A stretch of 64,000 nucleotides of DNA from the NCBI RefSeq assembly GCF_048544455.1, contig NC_133530.1, forward strand, positions 19,273,748 to 19,337,747. The letters run 5' to 3'. This stretch comes from Silene latifolia (lineage: Eukaryota > Streptophyta > Magnoliopsida > Caryophyllales > Caryophyllaceae). The notes under the pieces are model-generated. The model did no database searches. It saw nothing but the letters and a program-made list of their open reading frames with translations, and was not told where the DNA came from. Position 1 is the first letter of the stretch, and the number at the start of each line of letters is the position of its first letter. The translations under genes were made by a program, and so were the position numbers. Positions 45,890-56,620 of this stretch are shown in pieces.

Positions 45890-46459
45890 TGATGGGGCAT
45901 ATTCTGCACCCGCTGACCGAGTCAACATACTGAGCAAGGTCAAAGATATCCACAGCAAGTCAACGACTTAGACAGCCTAACCGACGCAACCTGTCGGCCT
46001 GTCACCTATGTCCCGGCCACGGCGACTAGCACGGGGCACATATCCGCGTACTCATATCCAAGACCCCTCGGCGGCGAGTCGGGGGCCCGCCCGGCTGCCA
46101 TGGGTCCCTCGGCCGAGGGTAGATCGGTCTTTCCACTGTTAGCCACTTGGCACTACGTGACAAAAGGTGAAAGTCTATAAATACTCCTCAACCCTTATTG
46201 AGGAAAGGATCCACAATTTAACCTAAACACCTCATAACTGTAATATCTTCCTTATCTCTCTACAACATATACTTCGCCAAGTAACACATAACTTATCTCT
46301 TTAAGTTCACTGACTTGAGCGTCGGAGTGAGTACGCTCGGCCAAAGCCGAGCCTCGGTTGCTCATTGTTTCAGGAGACCAAAAGGAGGATTCAATCAAAG
46401 ACGTCATTCTACAAGCCACGAGTGGTAACAAATAATCGCTTCGGAAGTACACCGGAACA
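45890..46459 (+). repeat. 5' LTR of the nested Retand-like element (570 bp)
   Basis: TG...CA ends and a TATA box TATAAATA at 46176-46183, within the same GTGAAAGTC context as the other two LTRs of this family. Confidence 0.9.
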
Positions 46460-46461
46460 AT

Positions 46462-46473
46462 TGGCGCTGTCTG
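46462..46473 (+). promoter_or_regulatory. Primer-binding site of the nested Retand-like element
   Basis: TGGCGCTGTCTG lies two bases after the LTR. It differs from the TGGTGCCGTCTG of the first copy, so each has drifted from a TGGCGCCGTCTG-type site. Confidence 0.7.
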
Positions 46474-46557
46474 TCCAGGGGGAAACAGATACTAGAAGCT
46501 AGTCAAATCCCTTACAAAAAAAAAAAAAAAACAAAACCCACCCAACAAGCTAAGAAG

Positions 46558-47837
46558 ATGTCAAAGCGACCGGAAGCAATTGTGATCGACGAAACCGATT
46601 CTCGCCAAGATGATACCGTCCACAATTCGGGGTTGTGCGGCCCTCCACCGGCCGAGTAATTCAACCGGCGACGGGATGCCAATAATACAGATACGCCGCG
46701 CCCGCCGACCAAGTCACCATCATGGGACATGTGGTTGATGCGCTAAAGCGAAGCTACTCCTGGACCTAATGGGTGGCACGCCGACTCACACTGTCACAAC
46801 GACAAGAGCGGCGGCACCCGCACAGAAGACCAGGGCCCAAAATGTGACTCGAGAAACTTGAACGAAGCATTGGAGGAAGCGACCTGTCAAGACGCGGGGA
46901 GCCCAGAGCGCTAGTGGTAGACCTAAGTCCTTCTCGCACTCGCGGGAGGACAGCGTCGCCACAAAGACCGACGAGGCTCGCCCCGGAGGAGCGAAGAAGT
47001 CCGACTCACCGAGTCGGAGAAGAAGCCCGACTCACCGAGTCGGAGAAGAAGCCCTTCCCGCCACGGGGAGAGGAGCCGGACTAAGGATGTGAGGAGCCGA
47101 TCGCCGCGTGTCATTCGACACGTGGTCAGACAGCCCCTCGATGCCTATGTCCTAGAGGTCCCGGTGCCGACTAAGCTAAAGTTGCCACCCATATCATACA
47201 AAGGAGAAGGCGACCCAACCGACCACGCCGAGGCTTTCGAGTCTTACATGTCGGTATGGGAGCAACCCGATGAGGTTTGGTGCCGAGTCTTCCCAACGAC
47301 TCTGCATGGGATGGCACAAAGTTGGTACAAGGGGCTACCCGATGGGTCGGTATCTTTGTTATGCCGACCTAAGGGACACATTTTTGGCCCAAGACTCTTG
47401 CAACAAGAGGAGGGCTGCCGAGACATCGGACCTCCCGACTATCGAGACGGGAGGGAGGCGAGTCTCTCCGGAGTTATGTGAAGAGGTTCGACGCCAAGGT
47501 TCAGCAGATTCGTGAGTGAGCAATGAACCGGCGGCCTTCGATCGATGAAAGGCCTCCCGAGAGGAGACTTAAAAATGAGCTCATCAAGTGCGGCGGCCTG
47601 AACCTAGACTCCGCTAGGAAGATGGCGGACCATGCCATAAAGGTGGAGGACTACCACAAAACCGGGTAGGCCCAGCGAGGCCGGACACTCGAGAGAGAAA
47701 GAGCCGCCGGAGGACAACCCGGATGAAGGACGCCGTGACAATAATAGGTCACGGTCGACAAATCTGTCGGGAAATGAACTCGGCGGGCGCGGGGAGTTCA
47801 GACCGTACTACCAAAAGCGGTTCAATGGCCACACCCC
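46558..47837 (+). pseudogene. Retand-like gag (heavily frameshifted)
   Basis: ATG 46558 (MSKRPEAIVIDE) matches the gag start of the first copy, but the frame stops within about 35 codons. The gag core is readable at 47089-47430: RSPRVIRHVV, DPTDHAEAFESYMSVWE, TLHGMAQSWYKGLPDGSV. Dense one- and two-base differences from the copy at 28.6-29.7 kb break every frame. Confidence 0.7.
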
Positions 47838-48482
47838 TTGGTCGTATCTCGCTGCCGAGGTCTTCGCCCGAGCAAGAAAGAGGGTCGAAGTGGGAAAGGC
47901 CTCCCAAGGCGGGGGGACGGTGACACGAGCCGATCTTGTGAGTACCATGGCCACACCGGCCTCTTAATCGATAAATCGCCGGCATCGAAGAATGCCATTG
48001 AAGAGCGATCCGGAAGGGGAGCCTCGGCAAATATGTTGCCAAAGGCCAAAAGACCGATCTTTGGCGGCTCAAATAAGAAATCCGTCTTTGAACGGATAGG
48101 AGTAATCCATGTTGTCATCGGGGGCAACGAGAACGGTGGGTCCGCTCATGGGCACAAACGACACCTGAACGAGCTGTATCAGGCCATCAACTTTGTGCCC
48201 AAAACAGCGATCCCCGCTTCCAACATCCCCGACATAACTATTGGAAATAAGGACTACGAGGGAGTCATCGCCCCTCACAGCGACCCACTTGTAGTCCACT
48301 TGGACATATCCAACCACCTGGTCAAGAGGTGCCTGATTGACACAGGCGCCTACACGAACATCATGTTCAGGGAGTACTTTCTCAACCTCGGTCTGAAGGT
48401 TGAAGACTTGAGCCCCTGCACCAATCCGTTGTACGCTTTTTCCGGGCCGGCCTGGTACCCCAGGGTCAATGTTTGCCAGTGA
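47838..48482 (+). pseudogene. Retand-like aspartic protease region
   Basis: This 214-codon frame contains GNENGGSAHGHKRHLNELYQ, AIPASNIPDITIGNKDYEGV and the active-site motif LIDTGAYTNIMF (Asp at 48339). It ends by frameshift near 48470 and continues in the RT frame that opens at 48473. Retropepsin-type protease would process the polyprotein. Confidence 0.78.
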
Positions 48483-49597
48483 TGTTCGGCGAGGGGAATG
48501 CGGCTAAAAACGTCATGTCTGAGTTCATGGTCATTGACGGCTCGTCCGCCTACAACGTTCTCATAGGCCGAGTCACCCTGAGCGAGGCCGATGTAGTAAT
48601 GTCCATCCGGGCCCTGACACTGATGTATGTCTCGGACCGGGGGGAAGTGCATAAACTCGTCTCAAAGGATGAGAAAGACAAAGTGGCGAAGAAGTCAGAG
48701 AAGGGGAAGATCCCATCCTTACAACAGGAGGGCGACCTCATGGATTCGACCGTCGGCATGGTCGAAGGAGCCGAGACCGAAGAAGTGGAAATTGACCCAG
48801 GGCGCACCGTAACTGTAGGTGTCAACCTGGAGCCAAAATTCAGAGCCGCTCTCCTAGACCTGCTGAGGAAGAACAAAGACGTCTTCGCTTACTCAGCAGC
48901 CGAGATGCCAGGCGTGAGCCGGGAGGTAATTGTTCACAAACTGAACGTACTCTCCACCGCTCGCCCTGTCAAGCAGAAGATGAGGAACTCCTCAGCCGAG
49001 AAAGATGAAGCCATCAAGGCCGAGGTAGATAAATTACTAGCGGCGGGCTTTATCATGCCTTGTACTTATCCTGAGTGGTTAGCTAACGTTGTAATGGTGA
49101 AGAAATCATCGGGGGCGTGGAGGATGTGTGTAGATTTTACCAATCTTAATAAAGCGTGCCCCAAAGATTGTTTTCCCTTGCCTCGAATAGATAGTTTAAT
49201 CGATGCCACGGCGGGCTACACTATGCTGAGCCTGCTGGACGCCTTCTCAGGGTATCATCAGGTATTCATGGCCGAAGAAGACATGCCTAAATGTGCATTC
49301 ATCACCGGTAACGGCACATACATTTATAAAATGATGCTGTTCGGTTTGAAAAACGCCGGCGCAACTTACACAAGACTGGTGGACAAAGTGTTCCAAAATC
49401 AAAAAGGGCGAAACATTGAGGCTTACGTCGATGATGCTATTGTAAAAAGCAAGTCTGACGGAGAGCACCTAGCCGATTTACACGAGACATTTTGTTCACT
49501 GAGGAAATACAAGGTGAAACTTAACCCAATGAAATGCAACTTCGGTGTCCGGTCAGGTAAGCTCCTCGGCGTGCTTGTCGGCGCCGGGGGGAATTGA
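48473..49597 (+). CDS. Retand-like reverse transcriptase (374-codon frame)
   Basis: The longest uninterrupted pol frame of this family here. It runs from the protease-RT linker (SSAYNVLIGRVTLSEAD) through all RT blocks: EWLANVVMVKKSSGAWRMCV, FTNLNKACPKDCFPLPRIDS, LLDAFSGYHQVFMAEED, MLFGLKNAGATYTRLVDKVF and the catalytic YVDDAIVKSKSD (49424-49435). RT copies the element RNA into DNA in the virus-like particle. The frame ends by a shift at GVLVGAGGN, where the first copy reads GVLVSARGINANPEK, so RNase H is out of frame. The listed start is the first ATG of the frame; the natural protein would be a polyprotein piece. Confidence 0.82.
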   Translation: MPVMFGEGNAAKNVMSEFMVIDGSSAYNVLIGRVTLSEADVVMSIRALTLMYVSDRGEVHKLVSKDEKDKVAKKSEKGKIPSLQQEGDLMDSTVGMVEGAETEEVEIDPGRTVTVGVNLEPKFRAALLDLLRKNKDVFAYSAAEMPGVSREVIVHKLNVLSTARPVKQKMRNSSAEKDEAIKAEVDKLLAAGFIMPCTYPEWLANVVMVKKSSGAWRMCVDFTNLNKACPKDCFPLPRIDSLIDATAGYTMLSLLDAFSGYHQVFMAEEDMPKCAFITGNGTYIYKMMLFGLKNAGATYTRLVDKVFQNQKGRNIEAYVDDAIVKSKSDGEHLADLHETFCSLRKYKVKLNPMKCNFGVRSGKLLGVLVGAGGN

Positions 49598-50400
49598 TGC
49601 CAATCCGAGAGAAAGTCCAAGCAATCCTGGACCTACGGGAGCCGAGGAATCGAAAAGAGGTTATGATGTTGACCGGGAGGATGGCGGCTCTAGCCCGTTT
49701 TATCTCTCGGTCAGCCGACAAGAGCACCCCATTCTTCAAAGTGTTAAAGGGAAATAAGGACTTCAGCTGGGGGGAGGAACAGAGCACAGCTTTCAAGCAA
49801 CTGAAAGCTCATCTTCAAACACTCCCAACCCCGTCCGGCCGATCTTTGGGGAGACGCTATATCTATACATAGCGATTACCTCGGCCACGGTCGATGACGT
49901 GATCATCGAGAGAAGAAGACAAACAAAGAACACCCAATCTACTTTGTCACCATACATTGTTGCCCGCCAAAAGGAATTACCCACGATTGAAAAAGCGCCT
50001 TTCTTTGTCGTCGTTGCCGTAAGAAGGAAATCAAGCCTTACTTCGACGCACATCCGTGACGGTCCTAACCGACCAACCTTTGGAGAAAGCATTGGAAAAA
50101 TTTGAGCAATCCGGCAGGCTCATCAAATGGGCAGGAGAGCTATCCGGCTTCGGCATTCAATACAAGCCGAGGCCCTCGATAAAGGGACAGCACTTGCGAT
50201 TTCTGGCCGAGTGCACATATCAAGAAGAGCAAAACCCCGGAGTATGGGAAGCATACACCGACCGGTCCTCACACAAAAAGCTCAGGAGCCAAGCATACTT
50301 ATCATCACCCAAACGGGACGAGTTTGAGTACGCCTTGAAATTTACCTTCCGCCTCAAAAACGAGTCCGAGTACGAGGCGGTGATAACGGAGTCGAGTTAG
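49594..50400 (+). pseudogene. Retand-like RNase H and connection region (frameshifted)
   Basis: The RT thumb and RNase H start are in the frame at 49594-49872 (VQAILDLREPRNRKEVMML, STPFFKVLKGNKDFSWGEEQ). Further pieces (VLTDQPLEKALEKFEQSGRL at 50056) are in other frames. The start of the second RNase H (about 50240-50400) is damaged compared with 32305, where YIDGSS is intact. Confidence 0.72.
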
Positions 50401-50429
50401 CTAGAGCTGCCGGGGCGGAGCACATCATT

Positions 50430-50948
50430 TTGAAAACAGATTCACTTTTAGTGGCTAATCAAATCAGAGGAGAGTACGAGACTCGAGACGACGGAATGGT
50501 AAGATACCTGGAAAGGGTAAAAGCTGACACTTCAAAATTGAAATCTTTTCAGATACAATGCATTCCCAGGTCTGAGAACAACCGAGCCGACGCTCTCTCA
50601 AAGCTTGCCAGTTCAACCATCAAGAATGTCAGTCGAACCGTGCTGGTGGACATCAGGAATACCAAAAGCATCACTGAGACCGTCGGCATGGTAGGCGACA
50701 TAGAGGCTGAGACGACGTGGATGACTCCGATAATGAAATACAAACTGATGAATGAATTACCGGAGGACCGCAGTTTCTCACAGAAGATAAAGAGGATCGC
50801 AGCAAGGTACTTGGTGTTTGAAGAAGAATTATACAGGAGGTCCGTGATAAGGCCACTCTTGAAATGTGTCGGCCCAGCCGACGCGGAGCTATACCGACGA
50901 GAAATTCACGAAGGCATCGTGATCATCACATGGGGGCAAGAACGCTAG
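50430..50948 (+). pseudogene. Second RNase H C-terminal part and integrase zinc-finger region
   Basis: KTDSLLVANQIRGEYETRDD and NNRADALSKLASSTIKNVSR are the archaeal-type RNase H typical of the Tat lineage. ELYRRSVIRPLLKCVGPADA and EIHEGI follow and lead to the integrase HHCC domain. The frame is lost near 50925, inside the zinc finger. Confidence 0.75.
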
Positions 50949-50984
50949 CCCACAAAGCTCTCCGAGCCGGCTACACGGCCCACC

Positions 50985-51950
50985 ATGCTTGAGGATTCCA
51001 GAGCCAAAACCAAAAAGTGCAACAACTGTCAAATGCATGCTCCGGTGATACATGCACCTTCCAGAGACCTGCAGCCGGTACTTAGTCCCCTTCCTTTTGC
51101 ACAGTGGGGGATGGATCTACTAGGGCCGTTCCCAACGGCATCCGGAGGAAGAAAGTATTTGATTGTCGCCGTTGACTACTTCACCAAATGGGTTGAAGCT
51201 GTAGCGGTACCTGCCAAGACCACGACGGCCGTAAGAAAGGTAATCTGGGAAAATGTCATAACTCGTTTTGGGTTACCCCAAGTCATGGTATTTGACCACG
51301 GCCGAGAGTTTTGGAGTGACACAATAATGAACTGGTTGGAGGAACTTGGTATCAAATTTGCATACTCCTCCGTCTGCCACCCACAGAGCAACGGACAGGC
51401 GGAGGCAGCCAATAAAACAATCCTCAACGGTCTGAAGAAGACAGTCGAAGACCTAAAGGGAAGATGGGCCGATGAACTACCCGGCGTCCTGTGGTCCCTC
51501 CGGACCACGGAGAAAGAAGCAACGGGGTACAGTCCATTCCACTTAGTCTACGGGTCCGAAGCAGTCCTGCCAATTGAAGCAACGGTGCCCACATTCAGAA
51601 TGGCCACCTTTAACCCGGTTGAAAATGAGGAAGGTCTAAGAGCCTCCCTAGACCTGGTCGAAGAAAGCCGAGATGCAGCACGCCTCAACTTGGCAGTATA
51701 CCAAAACCGAATGAGAAGAGCCTACAACCGAAGAGTCCACAAAAGGGACTTAAAAGTAGGGGACCTAGTCCTAAGAAAGTCGGCCGCCACCAACAAAGGA
51801 AACATTCATGGTAAATTGACGGCTAACTGGGAGGGTCCCTACAAAGTGGTTGAAGAAATGAGGCCGGTTACATACCGGCTGACAGACATGGAGGGTGTGC
51901 CTTTGATGAGCCATTGGAACACTGACAACCTCAGGAAATACTTTGTATAG
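50985..51950 (+). CDS. Retand-like integrase (321-codon frame)
   Basis: The frame starts inside the zinc-binding domain (CNNCQMHAP) and keeps the whole catalytic core: first Asp in WGMDLLGPFPTASGGRKY, second in PQVMVFDHGREFWSD, Glu in HPQSNGQAEAANKT. It continues through LRTTEKEATGYSPFHLVYGS to the C-terminal DNA-binding module (DLKVGDLVLRK, NWEGPYKVVEEM) and stops at 51948-51950. There is no chromodomain, as expected for Tat elements. The natural protein would be released from a polyprotein, so the ATG at 50985 is not a true start. An upstream frameshift disrupts the HHCC finger. Confidence 0.85.
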   Translation: MLEDSRAKTKKCNNCQMHAPVIHAPSRDLQPVLSPLPFAQWGMDLLGPFPTASGGRKYLIVAVDYFTKWVEAVAVPAKTTTAVRKVIWENVITRFGLPQVMVFDHGREFWSDTIMNWLEELGIKFAYSSVCHPQSNGQAEAANKTILNGLKKTVEDLKGRWADELPGVLWSLRTTEKEATGYSPFHLVYGSEAVLPIEATVPTFRMATFNPVENEEGLRASLDLVEESRDAARLNLAVYQNRMRRAYNRRVHKRDLKVGDLVLRKSAATNKGNIHGKLTANWEGPYKVVEEMRPVTYRLTDMEGVPLMSHWNTDNLRKYFV

Positions 51951-52055
51951 CGGCGGAGGTGTCCAAAACAATTGTTGGCACCCCGGCGCGTGTTTATGCC
52001 TAATAAAGGATCATCCAAGTTTTCCATCAAAGTGTTTATCCCCTCCGTAGTCATA

Positions 52056-52560
52056 TCGAGGTAGACGCCACGGCCCAAGCCGGGCAGTCACCCCAAGAAG
52101 TAGACGCCACTAGCGATCACTACCAAGCAGATTGATACTCATGAAAGCGACCAACATGCCTTAGGAACGTATAAATGCAGTTGAGACGCAATTCTAGCCG
52201 CCTCGGCCAACCGAAGGCCTGGCAGAGGAAGCGATCAATATGTCTACAGATACGAACGCTGTCGCGCCGTAACCCCTAGCCGCCTCGGCAAACCGAAGGC
52301 CTGGCAGGGGACACAATGGTCGATACGCTAACATGTTCACAACGGCGGTTGGGAAGCGCAAATCGGACGCCTCGGCATGACCGAGAGTGAAAGAGGAAGC
52401 GACCAACATGCCAACATGTTTAAAAGACGTTAAACACAGTTGAGATACGCATTCTAACTGCCTCGGCCAGGCCGAAGGTAAAAACAAAAAGCGCTCAATT
52501 AATAACGCAAGAAGACAGGTGAAGAATTGTGATCAAAGCCCCGGCCAAAGCCGAAGGCCA
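52056..52560 (+). repeat. Tandem repeats after pol in the nested Retand-like element
   Basis: Repeats of about 90-110 bp with GCCGCCTCGGCCAACCGAAGG, GAGGAAGCGATCAATATG.. and GTTGAGACGC text parallel those at 34107-34640. They lie between the integrase stop and the end of the antisense gene. Confidence 0.75.
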
Positions 52561-52837
52561 ATAAACGAGCTTTATTAAAAAAGATTACAAGTAAGGAGAA
52601 TACAGACGACGGCCATCCCCATAGGGATAAGCCAAAACACAACCTACCAAAGTTTTACAAAATACAAGGAAAATAAAAGCAAAAGTTTACAGACATAGCA
52701 TTTGAAGCGCCAAAAGATGGCATGGAGGAAAGACTTAATCATTGGCCCCCGAACAGCTGAAACTATCCGAGATGCCGGGTGAACCTGGTGACGACCGCCC
52801 GTCTCCTATGCCATTCTTTGCGCTTGCCATCGCAACG

Positions 52838-55497
52838 TTAGCAAAGATCGTCTTTGGTAGGCGACCCAGAAGTTGTCTTAGCAGTCTCATCTGTCTTAGC
52901 AGCCTCAGCCTCAACAGCCTCAGCTGCCCTCAGTCTCTCAGCCTCCTCCTTGGCCGCCTTCGCAATTTCAGCACGGGCCGCCTTCTCCGCGGCCACCTCT
53001 TCCTCCTTCTTCACCCTTGCCTCCTCCTTGGCCTTCTCCTCCGCGGCCTTCTCCTTAGCTTCGAGCTTGTCATCAAGCAGCTCGTCAAATTTTTGCCACG
53101 GAAAGGAGCCATCAAGAGGAAAGAGCTCCCCAATCACTTCCCCGGGCCTTCTTCGGCCAGGTCCCGTGGGCGCACATGTTAGGGAGGATAACGGTTTGGA
53201 GCGTCTCAATGTCCTCCTCCCTTTGGGCGATGATAGCATCCTTATTCCGAACCACCTTCCCCTAGGACTGAAACATGCCCCTCCATTCGTCCCTCTGCTT
53301 AGCATGAAAGTCGGTGACTTTTCAAGGTGGACACGCCCCTCCGAGCCTTAGCGGCTTCAGCCGCCGCAGCCTCGGCCTTGGCTCTCTCAGCGAGGACTTC
53401 CTTTTCAGCGTCCTCCCTAAGTTTTCTCTCAGCACGGACTGCCTTTTCAGCCTCAACCTTGGCCCTCTCAGCTTCCTTGTTCGCAGCGTCGAGTTCAAGC
53501 CTGAGCCGCTCGAGCTGTGGGGCAGCTTCAGCAATGGCCTTCTCTTGCTCCACAATAAGAGCACCGGCCGTATCAGCCCACTTCGACAGCAACCTGGCCA
53601 AACTTAGGCCCTCCGACTTAATCTGGAAGGGGGTAGGCTTCGGGAAGGAGGTGACGACGGTGTCATTATTACCACCTGCCTGCGCAGATCGCTTCTCAGG
53701 ACGCCGTTCAACATTGTGTCCGGTAGACGGCGCGGTTGATCTACAAAAATTCAATCAAAGCATCCGTGTCAACATACATGGACATACCAGAGAGCTCTGT
53801 CATCGGGACGCCTAATGAACCGGCTAAGTCTGAGCCACAGGATAGATCTGTACCATGCTTGGCCTTCTTGGTCGGAGGACGCATTTCCTTGCCGGCAGCA
53901 GTAGAAGCAGTAGCAACAGTAGAAGCATAAGCATCAGCGGCAGCGGTAAGCTCTTTCCTCTTACGGAAGAGAGGGGTTTCCACTGCCAAGGTGACCACCT
54001 CCTCGGCGGTAATATCAACGACCTCCACCGTCTCTTTCAGGACTGAAGGGATGGGAGGTGGAACTAATGTCGACGCCGTCGCCGCCGAAGACTTTGTTTT
54101 CCGCGTTCAGCGCGGCATGTTACCAGCAACCTTCGCCTGGGCCGCCTCCACATTTAAGCCCTTCAGCTGCTGATCCATGAGATCATTCGGCGCCATTCTG
54201 CGATCACGGGTATGAGCCTTAGGGTGCATATCAACAACTGTCTTGTCCTTGGCAAGCCCTATTCTCCGGAGTATATCTTCAGACAGGTCCGAACCGAAAT
54301 GGTCTGCAAAGGAAACGAAGCAACAGTCAAGTGAAAGAAATAAATCAAAGTTCAAATAAAAAAAACATTAAAAGCAGAGATGGGCCTCACACCGACCCCA
54401 CTCACCCCGTTCGAGGGCCGGTATGAGGCCGACGTGGCAGAGCAGCTCATCCTGAAGAATGATCTGCGTCGGGGGAATCCATCCCTTCGGCATCCCATTC
54501 TTCTCCGCCTCAAACAGCCTCATCGCCCGCTTCTCATCCGCATTAAGAAGGACCTTGCCGGCGTCCATCTTAAGCTTACTCCGAGAGACCCATTTGTCAT
54601 GCTCCGCCTTAGTCTCGCACCGCAAATTGACTTGGTGCTGGAAGGACCGGGGCAGTGGATAATCCTCCGGAACCTCAACGTACACCCACCGATCTTTCCA
54701 GTCCTTACAGGAAGAAAGCTTATCAACGGAGACGTAACCCGCTCCGTCTGCACGCTGTACCACCCAACGCGACCAGGGGCCGACGGCCGAAGGTGATGAA
54801 TCCGGCGGAATAAGTTCACCGTCGGGACCTCCCCCTTGAAAAGGCAGAGCCACACAAAGCCGACTATAGTCCTAATGGCCAACGGGTGCAGTTGGGCCAC
54901 GGCGACGTTCATGGCTTTAATTATGGCCATAACGTGTTCATTCAGAGGAAACCGGAGTCCATACTCCAGGTGTCTGATGTATACGCCGATGCAGCCCGGA
55001 GGAGGGCAACAGACCGCCTGACCTTCCTCAGGAATTACGATACTATACTCCCTGCCGAAGGAGAAGTGACGTTCGAAAACGTCAGGACCAGAACAACTGG
55101 CAAACTTGTGGGTCCAAGCACTGTCACGGCAGACCTTACAGGCGTCGCCGTGATCCATGATGTACGGCCTCTCCTCATTAGGATGAGCCCTCTCCTCATC
55201 ATCACCGTCATCATCAACATCATCATCATCCTCCCAATCCTCCAAAGCTTTTGGATCAACTTCGGGAGAAGGAGACCTAGGGCCCCCAGACCTTATCGGG
55301 ATGGCGTCTAGTATCTCCTCCTCATCAAGACGCGACGGGGAACCTCCCGGCGCACGGTTACTAGGACCGGCATCAACAGAAGATATGTTCACAACAAAAA
55401 ACTTAACAATTAAAAGTTGAAAATTTGTTTGTTTACCTTGAAGAAAAAGTGCAACGCCGGCGTAACGATTCTGAAAGCTAGAGAGAAGTTTCGTCAA
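52838..55497 (-). pseudogene. Antisense ORF of the nested Retand-like element
   Basis: Opposite to pol, a 325-codon frame (55497-54520) contains RSPSPEVDPKALEDWEDDDD, AVCCPPPGCIGVYIRHLEYG and MNVAVAQLHPLAIRTIVGFV, the putative gypsy-type transposon (PF04195-like) core. Frames at 54853-54368, 54355-54107, 54028-53741, 53754-53299 and 53305-52838 continue it; the last two are coiled-coil-like (LERLRLELDAANKEAERAKV). The start used by the first copy (ATG at 37407) is ATA here (55384-55386). The frame is open upstream to 55497, but that region looks like leader or intron (GTAAACAAACAAATT.. at about 55435). Whether the block boundaries are frameshifts or introns cannot be decided without transcripts. 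Confidence 0.7.
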
Positions 55498-56028
55498 AGA
55501 GGGCTAGAAAGAAGAAATTTTTTGAGAAAATGAATTTGGAAGGCCAAATTCAGGAGCTAACTCTCCTATTTATAGGGCAAAGCCCACTCAATCCGACCAA
55601 TCAGGGCAAAGCCCATGAAGCGTCAACCAATCAACAACGAGACACATGTCAAGCATGCAGCCATGGAAGGTCAATCGACAAAAACGATTTACAAAACTTC
55701 TTCAACACGCTCCTTGACAGAATGCCAATCGACGTATCTTCTTCAACACACCCCTTGGTATCTACTTGCCAAACGGCCCGCCGATTCAACCAAGCTTGGC
55801 AAAGACCGGGCCTGGGGCAATCAAAAGCACACGGCACTCACAACCTCGGTCTCGGCCAGCGCCACTTTCTTTTCCACATCTGATGTCCATTACACATCCA
55901 TGTGGAGGGGGATATGGTACGGCCTAAGCGCGGAACCAAGCCGAGGTAGAAGAAGCGGGCGAGAAAAAATTTTACTTGCGCAGAATACGCTCAACACTCA
56001 TCGAAGGTCCATACCACGGCATAGACTA

Positions 56029-56042
56029 CGCTGGGGGCAAAT
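56029..56042 (+). other. Polypurine tract of the nested Retand-like element
   Basis: A G-run (TGGGGGCAAAT) lies directly before the 3' LTR. It is the probable plus-strand primer. Confidence 0.6.
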
Positions 56043-56620
56043 TGATGGGGCATATTCTCGCACCCGACCGAGTCAACATCGAGCAAGGTCAAAGATATCC
56101 ACAAAGAAGTCAACGACTTAGATACTTAACCGACGCAACTTTGTCGGCTGTCACCTATGTCCCGGCCACGGCGACTAGCCGGCCGGGGCACATATTCGCG
56201 TACTCATATCCAAGACCCCTCGGCGGCGAGTCGACAGGGCCCGCCGGCCTGCCATGGGTCCCTCGGCCGAGGGTAGATCAGTCTTTCCACCTGCTAGCCA
56301 CTTGGCCACTACGTGACAAAAGGTGAAAGTCTATAAATACTCCTCAACCCTTATTGAGGAAAGGATCCACAATTTAACCTAAACACCTCATAATCTGGTA
56401 ATATCTTCCTTATCTCTCTACAACATATACTTCGCCAAGTAACACATAACTTATCTCTTTAAGTTCACTGACTTGAGCGTCGGAGTGAGTACGCTCGGCC
56501 AAAGCCGAGCCCTCAGTTTGCTCATTGTTTCAGGAGACCGAAAGGAGGATTCAATCAAAGACGTCATTCTACAAGCCACGAGTGGTAACAAATAACTGCT
56601 TCGGAATTACACCCGGAACA
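56043..56620 (+). repeat. 3' LTR of the nested Retand-like element (578 bp)
   Basis: TGATGGGG...CGGAACA, with TATAAATA at 56332-56339. It is immediately followed by the TSD CGATG and by host RT coding sequence. Confidence 0.92.

Larger units (their letters stand above)
45890..56620 (+). mobile_element. Full-length Retand/Tat-like Ty3/gypsy element (10,731 bp), TSD CGATG
   Basis: Two LTRs (570 and 578 bp) start TGATGGGG and end CGGAACA. They are flanked by CGATG at 45885-45889 and 56621-56625, and excision restores the host codons EFADVFPDE. The internal order is primer site, gag, protease, RT, RNase H, second RNase H, integrase, tandem repeats, antisense gene, polypurine tract. LTR differences look like roughly 7 percent including many small indels (estimate by eye). 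Gag is badly broken, while RT and integrase frames are long. Confidence 0.93.

Noticed and set aside
53327..53815. 162-codon Ala/Ser-rich plus-strand frame
   Set aside because: Antisense shadow of the Ala/Glu/Lys-rich coiled-coil region on the minus strand.
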